From Cornus controversa (taxonomy: Eukaryota > Streptophyta > Magnoliopsida > Cornales > Cornaceae): 64,000 nt of DNA. The stretch lies in contig CM048846.1 in assembly GCA_026545225.1 (NCBI GenBank), positions 15,995,001 through 16,059,000 on the forward strand. The letters run 5' to 3'. The first letter of the stretch is position 1, and each line of letters opens with the position of its first letter. Positions 36,589 to 49,154 of the stretch are shown piece by piece. The position numbers were made by a program, and so were the translations under genes. A model generated the notes under the pieces. It was given only the letters and a program-made list of their open reading frames with translations. It was not told where the DNA came from and ran no database searches.

Positions 36589-37168
36589 GGAAGCACAGAT
36601 ATTTCGAAAAATCTTCAGTGGCCGTATCGAACACATATTCGATACGGATATGGTTAGGATAGGGCAGGATACGTGTCCAATACTCTGGAAGAGTATCCAT
36701 TTTTTAAATTATTTTTTGAATATTGGATACGGTTGGGATACGCAAAATACGCTAGAATACGTTTAGGATACGCCTGGGATACGTTTAGGATACTTTTCGG
36801 GACAAATTTATAATTTTTTGTTCTATAAAATGGGGTTGAGATTGTAACATTAAAAACTTTATAGGTTAAAAAATCAGGTCATTTTATAATAGAATAAAAA
36901 TATTTTTAAAACCCTCGAACAAGTGAGTCATTGTAAAGAATATTAGAAAAGATAGGAAATTTTTATATTTTAACTTCTTATATTTTGTATAATTGCTTTA
37001 CGTATATTTATTGTATGGTTGAAAAATAAAACTTAATATTTTATATATATTATTATATTTTTATTTGACGTATCATTGTTTTGTCCATATCTTATTTTTT
37101 TGAAAATTTTCATATGATCGTATCTGTATCGTGTTATACCCGTATTCTGTGTCTATATCGGTGCTTCC
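36589..37168. mobile_element. GAAGCAC-family element, copy 1
   Basis: Ends GGAAGCACAGATAT and (inverted) GGAAGCACCGATATAG. The interior is made of repeated GGATACG-type words. Relatives lie at 41616-42077 and 52117-52897. No clean target duplication. Confidence 0.6.
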
Positions 37169-38324
37169 TTGCCAGCATTCCTCCAACACCTAAATAAATA
37201 ATATAACAAAAATAACTTGATAGTGTCTATTTGAATACACGTATGTTATATTTTAGCTCCAACTTTTTTATTTTTTGGTAAAGATTTTAACTCCAACTTT
37301 GTATTACAGTGTTGAGGAAAAGGATACACATTCAATAGGGCCCATTCTTATATTCTTGTGTAAGTACTTTTCTTTGCCAATCAAACAATGGAGTTATATT
37401 TCAGTAAATACAATACAAAATGTTGAATATAAATCAATTCTCTCTCACAGAACAAGCACAAAATCAAATGAGTACAAGTCACTTCACCATAATTAAAGGG
37501 TTCAATGGAATAGAATTTAGTAGTAGTTTATTTGAGGTGAGATTGTTTCTCAGGCAACAAACAGAAAATTAATTAGTGAAAATTTAGGCAAGATTTGTTT
37601 AGTTTATTTACTTTGCAAGAGTAGTGAATGATTATAAAACTGAAGAGAATGAGGTTGAGGCAAGATGGTGGACTCTGTTGTTGGATAAGAAAAATCACAT
37701 AGCATGGAGAGCAAGAAGATATGGATGGTGAGTAAAGAAAGGAGCGAGAGAGAACTTAACCAAAAAACAATGAGTGAGAGAGGAGGAGAGATGACTAATG
37801 GCGTTTCAATATGATGATTCAGAATTACTTTGGTCATTTAAATGAAGCATGGAGTGCTAGGAGCTTATTTGGAGTGCATTTATCAGCTCCTATATATACA
37901 AAATGTGTAAATATTTCCGATGTTCAATTAACACGTCTATATTTTCAGAATTGTTCAAATAAGAACAAATTGACAATTTTCCGATACCGAAATTAGTAAA
38001 TGACTAAAATGCCCTTATGGGATAATAAAAAATAATATATATTTTTTAAAGCAAAGAGTAGTTTCGGGTTTTCAAATTTTTATTTTTTATTTTTAAAGAA
38101 ATGCCCTTATGAGATAATAAAAAAATAAAGTTTTTTTTTTTTAAAGCAAAGGGTAGTTTCGAGTTCTTAGAAAAGTTTTAAAGCTTCAACGCTCAATTTT
38201 GAACAGTAACTTAGATAAAGGGGCTAATTGTATATAATTTTCAAACTGTAAGGAGTTATATGCACGTACATAACTATATTTTTGCACATTTTGTGTATAG
38301 CTAGAGTGTTTTTTTGCACTTTAC

Positions 38325-38362
<38 letters not shown>

Positions 38363-39183
38363 TTGGAGGTTCTGAATGCATAAAGCTGAAAAGAGTGAAA
38401 AGCATTTTGATAAGCTCCTCTGATAGCCTCACATGAATTTTCTTCATTATTTGATTATGTTGACAGATGAGCTGCATAAGAATCAATTTTCATTATATTT
38501 TAATTCAATTTAATTGCAACCACCCTTTTTTCTTTTTTCACTTTCCCAGCAAACAAACAAATTAGCCACTAGAGAAAATGAGATTGACATATCAATAGAC
38601 AAAAGGAAGATGTTCATGTCCACAACCCCCCCCCCCCCCCTCTCAAAATAACTGATTTTTTTTTAAGGAAAACTTCTCCAACTAATAGATAAGAACAAGA
38701 TGCTGCATTGTAAATGAGAACCCTAGACATAGAATACACATATATTCCTTCACAAAAAGCATCTATATATTGGTACCCACCACCAAACAGCCCCTTGAAA
38801 CAAGCCTAACCATTTTCTTTCTTTAGTCTTCCAAACACAGAGAAACCATAAAAAAGAAACAAAGAGAGAGTTTAAGATAAAAGAATGAGCAAAGTGTTTG
38901 ACATGTCCTTGAAAAGAACATTACCACAACCAAAAAAGCATTGTCTTAGTTGTGTAAATTAGTTGGAAAAAAACCCCAATTGTCTTTCTTAGTGGAATTG
39001 ATCATGATTACTCAGAGAAAAAGAAAGGAATACATGGAGGGGAATACAAAAGCTGAGGAGAGAAAATGCACATCACTTCACTAAGAATCTAATCTATTAG
39101 TTGGAAAATCATAGTGACTTTTAACTTTTTGTGATTGAGAGATTATGGAGATGGTGAAAGTAAAGTACACAAAGGGCAGAACA

Positions 39184-39226
<43 letters not shown>

Positions 39227-40365
39227 GATTAGTCCTACCATCCACTTGAAAACTCTGCAACTTTTTCTAATTTGTTTATGCAGTAACAGAAATTTTACTG
39301 CTTAAGAATAAGCATTACCATTTTAAAGTGGGGACAATGCTTGGTGTGACAGATTAGATTATCAATCATTCCAACAAGAAAATAATTGTGGAACATTCAC
39401 AATAATGAGTCTTTCTAAGCAAGACCCAAGTTTGTTATTAGATAATGATAAAACAAACTCTGATTAAGCCTGAAATGAAAGTTGAACTACCTTGTCTTCT
39501 TAATTGCAGGCTTCATGATTAACCTTTTTCAAATCAAAATTGCTTTCTTTTTGGCTGTTAATGCTAGCCATTAAAGAACTTGTCATGTGTATGGTTTCAA
39601 AATTTTTAAAAATGAAAGAATAGGAGTAAGTGGAAGGATACCACAAAAGTGATCACTGTTTGCACTCTTGTTTTGTCCCATTTACTCAGAAATTATTACA
39701 TGATTTCGAAATCAAATCACAAACTAATTAAATAAAAATGTGTCAATATGAGATTGACTTGAAACTCATAATTCTGATACCATATAATAATTTTTGGTAA
39801 AGATCAGCCTACCACAATACCATATGAAGTGGAGGGTGAAGAAGGGAAATGGACTTATGGTACCAATTTTGGACTTTTTTTATTTTATTTTTTCTTCTCC
39901 TCTCATATCAAACTCCTATTTTGGACTAAACATTGGTAAGCAATAAGCAAAAGCATAATCATGCACATCACCACTCATAGTCACATATAGATTTTGGATT
40001 GCATATTACCTTTTCCCCTTCCACCATAAAACAAAAGATAAGAATAAATCCTTAAAGCATCTACACATACCACAATATGCCAGACAACCATTCATCTATC
40101 CTTGATCTACTTGTTCCAAGATGTTACCAACGGCTCAGATTCAATATTTACCATATTGATATTAAATAAACGGCCCTGATCCAACTTCATACAATCCCAT
40201 ATCATTTATCTACCAAAAAAAGAGAAAAAAAAAAAAAAGAAGAAAAGAAAGTCCCTACTATGTTTTTGCTTAACAATTTAGTACTGCACAACATAACTAT
40301 ATATGAAAATTCAAAAGAAAAAAAAATTAAAATTAGTTTTTTTTTTTTTTTTTTTGAACGGAGAG
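37169..40365. other. Intergenic sequence, no gene
   Basis: Contains (TA)n at 38329-38358 and 39188-39220 and a C-run at about 38627. A word AAATGCCCTTATG.GATAATAAAAAA with the following AAAGCAAAG.GTAGTTTCG occurs twice (about 38008-38070 and 38100-38163), a local duplication. Near 37850-37895 GGAGTGCATTTATCAGCTCC resembles one end of the A/B element type. Confidence 0.4.
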
Positions 40366-41109
40366 TTAAGAGTGATTTTGAGGTACAATTATCATCTTCT
40401 CCTCTTGATGGAACTTGACTTGCTTAGCAATGAAGGCCTCGATCCTGCGCTGAAACTCCTCGTTACTCAGTTTCTCAAACAAGGCCGCCGGAATCTCACC
40501 GGAATCCACATCGTTCAGGCATTTTTCAGTCTCCGATCGCCGGAGTTTCTCGCTAGTCTTTTCCGAAATCTCTCTCTTCAAATTCTCCGACTGAGTTCTC
40601 CTATAGGTTTTCGATTCCGTAACTGTATTGGCCACCATTGTCGATTCATTGCTTTTATCATTTGGAGTTACAGTGTTCACTTCGCATATGATCTGTTTAT
40701 CCTCGAACACGATCTCCTCCGGTTCCGGCACCGGAGTAGAAATTTCGGACCGTAAATGGATTTGATTCTCGCTTTTTCCGATGAGTTCTTCGCAGGGATC
40801 TGTTTCGGCATTGTTGACCGTCGGCGTCTGAGCGGATAATTGGCCGGATTTTGCGAAGAGAGTGACGACGATCACGTTGCTGAGCACGAAGATGAAGATA
40901 GGGCTAACGATTATAGCGAGAAGTTGCCGGAAGTATTCGCCGGAGATTTTGACGGCAAACGGCAGGCGAGTGAAGGTCCAGGATATAAGAACGAGAACAA
41001 GGCAAAGCTCAAGGAATCGAAACAATTTGCCGACTTTTTGGAGGCGATGATATCTTTGCATCGCGTTGGCCTTCTCAACCTTTATGTTATCGAAATCAAA
41101 ACCATCCAT
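40366..41109 (-). CDS. DUF4408/DUF761-type plant membrane protein
   Basis: Single-exon gene encoding 247 residues. Two hydrophobic segments near the N-terminus (about 31-48 and 62-84) follow a conserved-looking start, MDGFDFDNIKVEKANAMQRY. The acidic, Ser/Thr-rich middle contains YRRTQSENL (169-177) and RRSETEKC (190-197). The C-terminus has the short DUF761-like motif LSNEEFQRRIEAFIAKQ (214-230). This order, DUF4408 membrane part then DUF761 tail, matches a plant family that includes proteins annotated as cotton-fibre or pathogen-pattern-induced proteins; its biochemical role is unknown. An in-frame ATG upstream at 41211 would add 34 Ser/Leu-rich residues; I prefer the internal Met because the family usually starts like this, while the extension reads like translated CT-rich leader. 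It stands alone. A 19-base A-run in the sense strand lies just after the stop. Confidence 0.85.
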   Translation of the reverse strand: MDGFDFDNIKVEKANAMQRYHRLQKVGKLFRFLELCLVLVLISWTFTRLPFAVKISGEYFRQLLAIIVSPIFIFVLSNVIVVTLFAKSGQLSAQTPTVNNAETDPCEELIGKSENQIHLRSEISTPVPEPEEIVFEDKQIICEVNTVTPNDKSNESTMVANTVTESKTYRRTQSENLKREISEKTSEKLRRSETEKCLNDVDSGEIPAALFEKLSNEEFQRRIEAFIAKQVKFHQEEKMIIVPQNHS

Positions 41110-41325
41110 TTTCAGAGCAAGAGAGAGAGAGAGTTGAGAGAGTTGTGAAGTTGCTGTTTGGGAGCTGATTTTCCGGGAAAGTTGAGAAGGAGAAAAAAGG
41201 AGGGAAATCAAGAGAAAAGAAAGGAAATATTATTAGAGAGAGAAACAGAGAGAGTTGTTCGAATGGAAGAACGTGAAGTTACTTCAACTTCAGTGAAGTG
41301 AACCCTTTCAGAGGACTGCTCTTGC

Positions 41326-41335
41326 CTATTTATAG
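41326..41335 (-). promoter_or_regulatory. TATA box of the DUF4408/DUF761 gene
   Basis: Read on the minus strand this is CTATAAATAG, about 217 bp before the preferred start codon. The predicted start site near 41295-41300 lies upstream of both candidate ATGs, so the in-frame ATG at 41211 would be the first in the mRNA and the choice of start is a real question. Confidence 0.6.
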
Positions 41336-41615
41336 ACTCCAAGTGTGTATGTATGGGTATGTGTGTGTGTGTATATATATATTTCACACTTTTTTTTAAC
41401 GAAGAATCAAGAGCAACAAGTCAATTCTGATGCTCGTATTAAACTTAAATCTCTCCTGTTATTTAGATAAAAGTCCATTTTTATTGGAGTATTGATTTTT
41501 CATTAATTCAATACACCATGTTAATAAATTCTTTGGTTCCATACCTAGTTTTGACTATGAGATTTTAAATGAACCTTTGTGTTAATGAAATATATCATAT
41601 TTCAGTAATGATGAT

Positions 41616-42077
41616 CTATGAAGCACAGATACGGATACGACATGATACGAATACGGCGATACGGTAAATCTCAAAAAAATAGGATACGGGTACGGCAGGA
41701 TACGACAAATATATATATATATATATATTTTATATATTATACAAAAAAATTAATAGAACACAAATTAAGTTTTAAGTTTTAAATCTTTTTTTTTCAACAT
41801 TAAAGATCTTTTGATTTATTACAAATTAAGCCCCACATTTTAACTAAGCTTTTTAAATTTTAATATTACAATATGACTACCATCTTTAAAAAAAAATTAA
41901 CAAAAAAAAAAAAAAAATCAAATGTATCCTAGAAGTATCCTGGCCGTATCTGTGCCGTATCCGAAAATAAAAAAATTATAAAAAAAAAAAAACGGATACT
42001 TCCCGAGAGTATCCGATACGTGTCCGGCCGTATCCGATACGGCCACGACGCCTCCGGGAAAATATCCGTGCTTCATA
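41616..42077. mobile_element. GAAGCAC-family element, copy 2, with 9-bp target duplication
   Basis: Starts CTATGAAGCACAGATACGG and ends ATCCGTGCTTCATA; AATGATGAT flanks it on both sides (41607-41615 and 42078-42086). The inner ends are built from GGATACG repeats. A 9-bp duplication suits the Mutator superfamily. It lies about 280 bp upstream of the DUF4408 TATA box. Confidence 0.75.
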
Positions 42078-42364
42078 AATGATGATATATGTTGGATTTG
42101 ACTTGCAGACACATTCGTTTCATTCAACTAAAAAAATTAAATTTGAAATTTTGTAACTCTGAATCTAAGCAAAACATGTATAAAGATTATATTAAGAATT
42201 TTAAAAAATTAATTTGAATTTGACCTTCTTTAAATTAGATTAGTCTACCAACTCTTCCTAACAAAAAAAAAAAGAGAATAATTGTCTCAGACCATATTGG
42301 AACGAAAAAAAAAATGACATATGTTCCAAAATTATAAAAAGCAAATTAAAAAATAAATCAAACC

Positions 42365-42645
42365 CTTTTCTTTCTTTCTCTCTCATCTACAACAACTTCT
42401 TTCTCTCTCTCATACCCTACCCAACCTCGTTTTGAAACCCTAATCGCCACCCTTTTTCTGCTACCCAACCTCAGTCTAAAACTCTAATTTTCATCCTCTT
42501 TTCCGCTACCCGCCTCTTCCATCCCCCAAACCCTCTCTCTCTTCTCTTTCGCTACCCAACCTGAGTCCAAAACTCTAATTTTCTTCTAATCTTCGTCCTC
42601 TCTTCCGTTATCCGTCTCTTTCTTCCCCAAACCCTAACTCTCCCA
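42365..42645 (+). repeat. CT-rich tandem repeat with AAACCCTAA words
   Basis: A word like CGCTACCCAACCTGAGTCC, followed by AAAACTCTAATTTTC, recurs three times with a period near 80-90 bp, separated by CT tracts. AAACCCTAA occurs at least twice, as in many plant leaders. No open frame follows: an hAT-type element begins at 42723. Confidence 0.5.
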
Positions 42646-42722
42646 TATTAGATTATGATCATTATAATAATTAATATTTGCCCATCAAAGAAAAACTTAT
42701 GCTGTGTATGTGTCTATATATA

Positions 42723-43357
42723 TAGGGGTGCATACGGTATGGTTCATAATGGAACCGGAACCGAAACCTTTTCCAACGGTTCCTTAATTTTGGAATCGGA
42801 ACCGGAACCTTTGAGTTCGGTTTGGTTCCGGTTCTTTGCGGTTCAGGTTCCGGTTCTTTAACGATTCTTTGTCAAATTTTTTTTTTTTAAAAAAACATTA
42901 TCAAAATATACACTCATACTTGTGCACCCTTGTTTATAACCATAGATTAGAAGCTATTAGTATTTATTTATATATCTTATATTATATAAATATATAGAAC
43001 ATTAGAACTTAGAAGCTAAATGTATTTATCTATATTTCATATATTTTATACTTTATATATAAATAAAACACTAGAATTTAGAATGTATTAGTATTTATTT
43101 ATATATTATCTATTTTATACTTTGTATATTATATATTTATATAGAGCATTAGAACTTATAAGCTATTATTATTCATTTATATATTATATATATATTTTTT
43201 CTAACGGTTCTGGTTCTTTAACTTGGAATCAGAATCGGAACCGTAGTGAACGGTTCTTAAAATTTGGAAATGGAACCGTAATGAACGATTCAGTTCGATT
43301 CAGGTACAGTTCCTTACGATTTCGGTTCCGATTCTACCGATTCTTTGTGCACTCCTA
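42723..43357. mobile_element. hAT-type non-autonomous element, GGAACCG-rich
   Basis: Ends TAGGGGTGCAT and (inverted) TAGGAGTGCAC, flanked on both sides by TATATATA (8 bp, but in a TA tract). Both subterminal regions are packed with GGAACCG and its complement CGGTTCC. The same family appears, inverted, at 63825-64000. Confidence 0.7.
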
Positions 43358-45048
43358 TATATATATATATATAACATACTACGTGAAGAGAGAAAGGGAT
43401 AATGATAAAAGACACAATATATAGGATAATTAAGAGTTTAGGTTGTGATCAAAGACACACGTATATATATCTATACAATTGTATGAAAATTATAAAAATA
43501 TCCCATTAAATTACATCTTGCCCTCATTGAAATTTCAAAAAACTTTCACTGTATATAACTTTGACTCCACACATATATATATATATATATTTTTATTTAA
43601 ACTAACTTCACAATTATAAATATTTTTAAAGTTGCCATCACTCACATAATTTTTTGGATCCCTATTTTTATATATCTTAGGTAGATAATTAGATAGCAAT
43701 CGATTGTATACGGAAAAAAAAACATATATATATTTTTCATAGCATTTATAACGAGATTTTTCGTATAGATTATAATTCTCATTTCCCTTGCACAATCCAC
43801 TCGTTGAATAGGTCAAAAGAAACACAACGACACCTTGGAATCTTATCTGGACCAGTAGAGACATTGAAAGAAGCACGTGGAAGTGTGGGACCAAGAATTA
43901 GGTGCAGAGGTTAGGGCGTATCTGTTGCACACTGGATGATAACTCCGTACTATGTAGCAGCACGCTTTGTATGCTACTGTGATCACGTGACCCTGAAATT
44001 CATGGTACGTTACTTTTTCAAACATTTTATAGTCCCAATTTTGCTGCTTAAGCAATTTGTACAGACCAAACAGAACCTTGCTTATACAGGTCACCATGTC
44101 AGCTCAGCCAGAACATCAGGGCTTCGTAAATTGATGTATTATATATATATATTACATTTAAATATTGTGTTTGAATCTCACTTTAAAAAAAATCACGAGG
44201 GTCAAAAATATTTAAAAAAATTAATTTTATCTACTATCTCAAATGATCACGATTCATTCATTACATTACCAAATAAATTTACTTATTCATTCACCTACTC
44301 TCATATCTAAAATAATATTATATTTTTTATAGTGCCGTAGATACGAACAATGCACGTTAGTGTATGTGTGTGTATATATATACACACACTAGTGTATGTA
44401 CGTACTTAAGACACTATCATGCATTCGTACTCATGATAGTTAAATAAAGTAATTTTAGATCGGAGATAACAAAATATATTTTAGACTACAGAATTTAGTT
44501 TTTAACCACTTTTAGCCCTTATATTGTAATTTTCATCTTTATTATAGCATGCTTCTGTATTATATAGATATAATCTGACTATGTACAAAAAGAAAAAGAA
44601 AAAAAAAATTGTTTATATTATTGGGGTCAATCTAGGTCCTGCTGTAAAGAAGCCACGTAGTAATAAAATCTTTAGGGAATAGATGCCTCCCTGTGGGGTC
44701 TGTACTATATCAGATTGACGACTGACAAAATAGCTTTCTACAAAAAAGAAAAAGAAAAAGAAAAAGAAAAAAATGTTGTGAGAAGCAGTGAGCATTGGAC
44801 AATCCTCACCATTTTAAGTCGAATCCGCAAAATGCAACACTTATGCCATATTAGGACGCACCACGGTTGGAATTTTGGCCGCATTTTCAAATCCTAAACT
44901 AGTCTTAATAATTTTATATAAATTAAATCAAACGTAAAATCATTGAAATCCAACTCTGATTGAATGATTTTTTGTACTAAAGCTTAAAATTAAATCTTAT
45001 TATTTTATTTATCATAATATGAAAAACATGAGATTACTAATAATAAGT

Positions 45049-45085
<37 letters not shown>

Positions 45086-45095
45086 TTTGGTTTGG
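43358..45095. other. Intergenic sequence with fragments of the ACTAG family
   Basis: No gene. At 44393-44576 lies a diverged relative of the small element at 33637, and at about 44329-44365 the start of another copy in inverted orientation, the two facing each other across a TG/TA run. A (GAAAAA)n run lies near 44745. Confidence 0.45.
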
Positions 45096-45102
45096 TTTGG
45101 TC

Positions 45103-45814
45103 AAAGGGTGACGATTCGTGTTTTCGTATCGTATTGATCTATAAATATTCTACTAATTAGCTCAATTCTAACCAGACCCATCTAATAATCGTGTCAGAGA
45201 CACTCAATACTAACCCAACCCATTTATTAAACGTGTTACTCGTGTCGATCTGTGTAATCCGTTTAATAAACATATTTTATAATGACACGACTTGTTTAAT
45301 AATTTTTTTAATCCGTTTAACTTATATCATATGAGTTTTTCTACCCTTAAAAATCTCTTTGAAGATCATATAAAAAATAAAGTACATATCAATACATAAA
45401 TCCTAAAATCAAATTATATAATAAATTTTGTATTTATATATAAACTCAAAAACATAGTAAGGTGATTCAACAACTGAAAAGACATCATAACAATCTCATT
45501 ATTGCGTTTTATGACTACATCAGTCATGTAAACAAACAAATAGATTACAAACAATTGCAATATATATAACTATGTATATATAAGTTTGTATAAAACCATA
45601 ATATATGAATAACTCATGTCGTAATCGTCTTGTAATCATATCGTAATCGTGTCACGGGTTAGACAGCTTAAATCCAAACTCAACCCAATTTTTGCGTGTC
45701 ATGTTCGTGTCGACCCATTTATTAAACGTGTCGGCTTATCTCAAATCTAAACTCGCTTAATTTGTGTCGTGTTTGAGTCGTGTTGTCGTATCGTGTTCAA
45801 TTTTGTCATTCCTA
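45103..45814. mobile_element. hAT-type non-autonomous element
   Basis: Ends AAAGGGTGACGATTCGTG and (inverted) TAGGAATGACAAAATTG. The flanks GTTTGGTC (45095-45102) and ATTTGGTC (45815-45822) match in seven of eight bases. Subterminal words CCCATTTATTAAACGTGT recur in both halves. Confidence 0.65.
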
Positions 45815-45822
45815 ATTTGGTC

Positions 45823-47247
45823 TTGTAAGATTATATCTCAAATTACAACCAAACATTTTATAAACCGTTCTATGTTTTTTAAATCAAAACATGACCAAAT
45901 CGTGAAAAAAATTGAAACAAACTAATCGGTTCGATTTATCAATTTAATTGATTTTTTTGTGCAATCCTATGTCATATCAATGAAAATATTTATGCATACG
46001 TGTACTTATAGAATGTCATACCTTGTAATATTTTGTATCGAGATATAGCGCTACAACACCATTAAATAAAAAATATAACAATGCATACATATACATTATT
46101 GTCTCATTTGGTTTAATGATTTTGCATGGTGTTGGTTTTACTAATCATAAAAAAAAAATTCAAACTTGTGCAAATTATATTAATTTATAATAATTTGTAG
46201 AATGAGCGTTAACGAACCAACGCTGTGTAATACTCTCTTGACTTGTCCGCCTCTGATTGGACTGAACTCATGCCCATAATTTGGAATAATTCTATAATGC
46301 TTCGGGGATTCCTTAAATGTAAGAATTCATTCCATCAATGATAAAACATTATTTTCCGTCGTTATAGGAAATTATAAAAAATATAATGTTATTAGTGGTG
46401 GAATTCATCAATACACGAAATCTCCATGGTATATAATAATTCTTTCATAATTGGGCAGTATTACCTTAATTCCGGATAACAAAAATAAAAAATACGGAGT
46501 AAATAAATAAAGATTTGATAACGTGTAATTAAAAAATATATTCCGTCTGTGTTGAATTCAAATTGTTTTGTTCGAGTAAAAGATTTAAGATTGTCATGGT
46601 CATATTACAATGGACAAAAGAGGTACAGAATGAGTACTGTACTCTGTCATGCCTGCAATTGATCACCATTTTCTTTAGTCAAAGTTTTGGAGATAAAAAG
46701 GGTTTCTTTCTTTTTTTCTGAGCAACATGTGTGCCTATTGCATTCCTATACCAACTTGACCTTTGCGAGCAACAAAGCCTGATAAAGAAAAGAATATATA
46801 GTTATATACACACACACACACACTAAAGAAATGGAATGAAATCCCATGCCACCAAAATTAATTATGGTTGCAATATCTTTTAAGATTATAACTTAAAGGT
46901 GAAATTTGAATCTGGTTTAATTCACGTTCGTAAACTTTTAGATGTTTCAAAGTTTACGTGTAGTCACGTAGAGTTGTGTGAAAGTGTTAAAATCTAATTT
47001 TTTTAAAAAGCGAGAGCATTTTTAGAGCGGCTGTATATTTACTTTTGTGTACTTATTTTAATTAATATAATATTATTTTAATTTATTAAATACTATTTTT
47101 ATTAAAAGAAATTAATATAAAAATATTTATCTATTATTGGTTTTATTAATGAAATTTATGAAGTAGTTATATTTTTTAATTGTGATAAATAGATCATAAA
47201 AGATAGTAGCTGATTGGCAAGTTTTCTCTCTCCCCCGAATCAGGTAA
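45823..47247. other. Intergenic sequence, no gene
   Basis: AT-rich with (CA)n near 46808. Nothing supportable. Confidence 0.35.
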
Positions 47248-47256
47248 TTGGTTAAT

Positions 47257-47415
47257 GGGTAATGCTACTCAGGCAGAATACTTAGGCAGAATTCGTAGGC
47301 AGGATACTTTGCATCAATTGGATGCTTGTGATGAGTGTATGTGGTGGGGCCTACCACATGCATCCAAGGGATATAAATGTTTCTGCTTACGAATTCTGCT
47401 TGAGTAACATTACCC
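47257..47415. mobile_element. 159-bp MITE with 9-bp target duplication
   Basis: Inverted ends GGGTAATGCTACTCAGGC and GGGTAATGTTACTCAAGC (reverse complement of the right end). The flanking 9-mer TTGGTTAAT is exact on both sides (47248-47256 and 47416-47424), as for Mutator-type MITEs. Confidence 0.88.
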
Positions 47416-47424
47416 TTGGTTAAT

Positions 47425-49154
47425 TCATTGTTGCAGCAACTTTCCTTTTGCTTTTTAATTAATTAGTTTACAAAATGAATAATTATTCACTATCTCGGAG
47501 TACGATACCAACGGGGCACACGTGAATCCGCCCCCAAGTCGTGAATTCGTGTGCGGAGCTTGGGAGCGGTAACTCTAATCATAAATTATGTTACTAAGGT
47601 AACAAGTACAAAAAGACTTACTCGTTATCAAAAATGAATAAATAATAAATTAATTAAAATAAGATCAAGAGAGGCGATATTTGCACTTCTCTTTTATCTA
47701 ATTGTAACTCAGTTCCTATTTTCTTTTTAAAAAAATGACAAAAAAATTTCTAAACTCATTAATACATCATCTCTTATTTTATAATACCATAATTATTATT
47801 TATAGAACTTTAAACTCTTTTTACCCTCTTTATTAAAAGAAATAATTTATTAGACATTGATAACGTTTTTTTGGTCCCGTCAAAAGAGATAACTTATTCA
47901 AAATTGAGAGTTTTTTTTGGGTATTTGTTTTTTATTCTAACATTAAAGATGTGAGACTTCTTATTTTTGAAAAGGTAATTGTGTAACTTAAAAAAAAATA
48001 AACATTCACTTATAAAGTTAAGATTAAAAGTATCTTTTCTTTTAAGACGAGAGTGCAAACTTAGAAAAATAATCATTCACTTATGAAGTTAGGGTTAGAA
48101 GTGTCTTTTCTTTGAAGATGGAAGTGCAAACGTATAAAAAGAAAATTTGAATATGGTCTCCAAAAAATATTTAATATATATATATATATAGACATCATCC
48201 ACTATTCTACTGGGCAAACAATATGATAATATTGACATCATCCACTATTCTACTGGGCAAACAATATGATAATATATATATATATATTGAGGTCTACTAG
48301 GGTTGCAAACAATATGATAATATATATATTGAGGTCCACTAGGGTTGCCTTAATTTCAAAGGGGATAGAGAGCGATGGGCTCCATTTGTTCCACAGTTTC
48401 AGCACCTTGACTATATTCTTTTTCTCTAAAGAATATTACCACGATTATGTATGTGTAAAAGCTTCATTATTTAGATTATTATTGTTATCCCAAAAGCAAG
48501 AAGAAGATGAGGAAATACAGAAAATGTCAAAAGGTAGAAAAGATGATATATATATATATATATCAAGTGGCGTAAAATCGCTTTCCTTTCCTTTCCTGTT
48601 CTTTCACTTTGGAATCTGCAATCAGCGAAAGAGATATATATGTACCAGATATGGTGGCCTGGTGGGTAACCCCATAATATTAAACATAATGAAGAATGAT
48701 TTGGAAAGTAATTTTATTTCAGAGATAGAAGCTTTTATAGGACAATAATTCAACTTTCTTGCTTGTAAAGACCTTAGGAATATTTGTAAAGGCTTTGTTT
48801 TGATGTTAACCCTCCTCCATGCTCCATGTTTCTTTCTTCTCTAATCGACAGAATCTGCGGTCTAAATCAGCTCTACGTATCCATGACAATGACCACTTTT
48901 ATATATATATATATCTCATTTTTGATATGGCTCAGAGACTAATTTAAGGTTGCATTTGGGAGTAGTAGCATAAGTAAATTCAACCTCCAGTGGTAAATCA
49001 TCATCATCATCATACTCGACCTCTTATTTTCCCACATGAATGAGATCTGTTCTTTAATCATATTATCAATTAAGATTCACTGGACCAGCCATCGCTATTA
49101 TGTAAGCTGAACAACAAAGTCTAACTAGGGTTGCCTTCCTGCAAAAGAACCCAA
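47425..49154. other. Intergenic sequence with a 43-bp tandem duplication
   Basis: GACATCATCCACTATTCTAC and the following bases form a 43-bp unit at 48191-48233 repeated at 48234-48276; just after it, TTGAGGT.CACTAGGGTTG occurs at 48288 and 48329. The open frame 48266-48748 crosses these and TA runs and does not look like a gene. Confidence 0.5.

Noticed and set aside
40303..41148. Plus-strand frames of 150 and 102 codons
   Set aside because: They are the antisense of the DUF4408/DUF761 gene, which has the family motifs, TATA box and composition of a real gene.
43535..44310. Several overlapping frames of 84-124 codons on both strands
   Set aside because: No family features, low-complexity TA stretches, and they overlap repeat fragments.
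48266..48748. 160-codon frame on the plus strand
   Set aside because: The first third is TA runs and a tandem duplication, and the rest shows no conserved motif or promoter.
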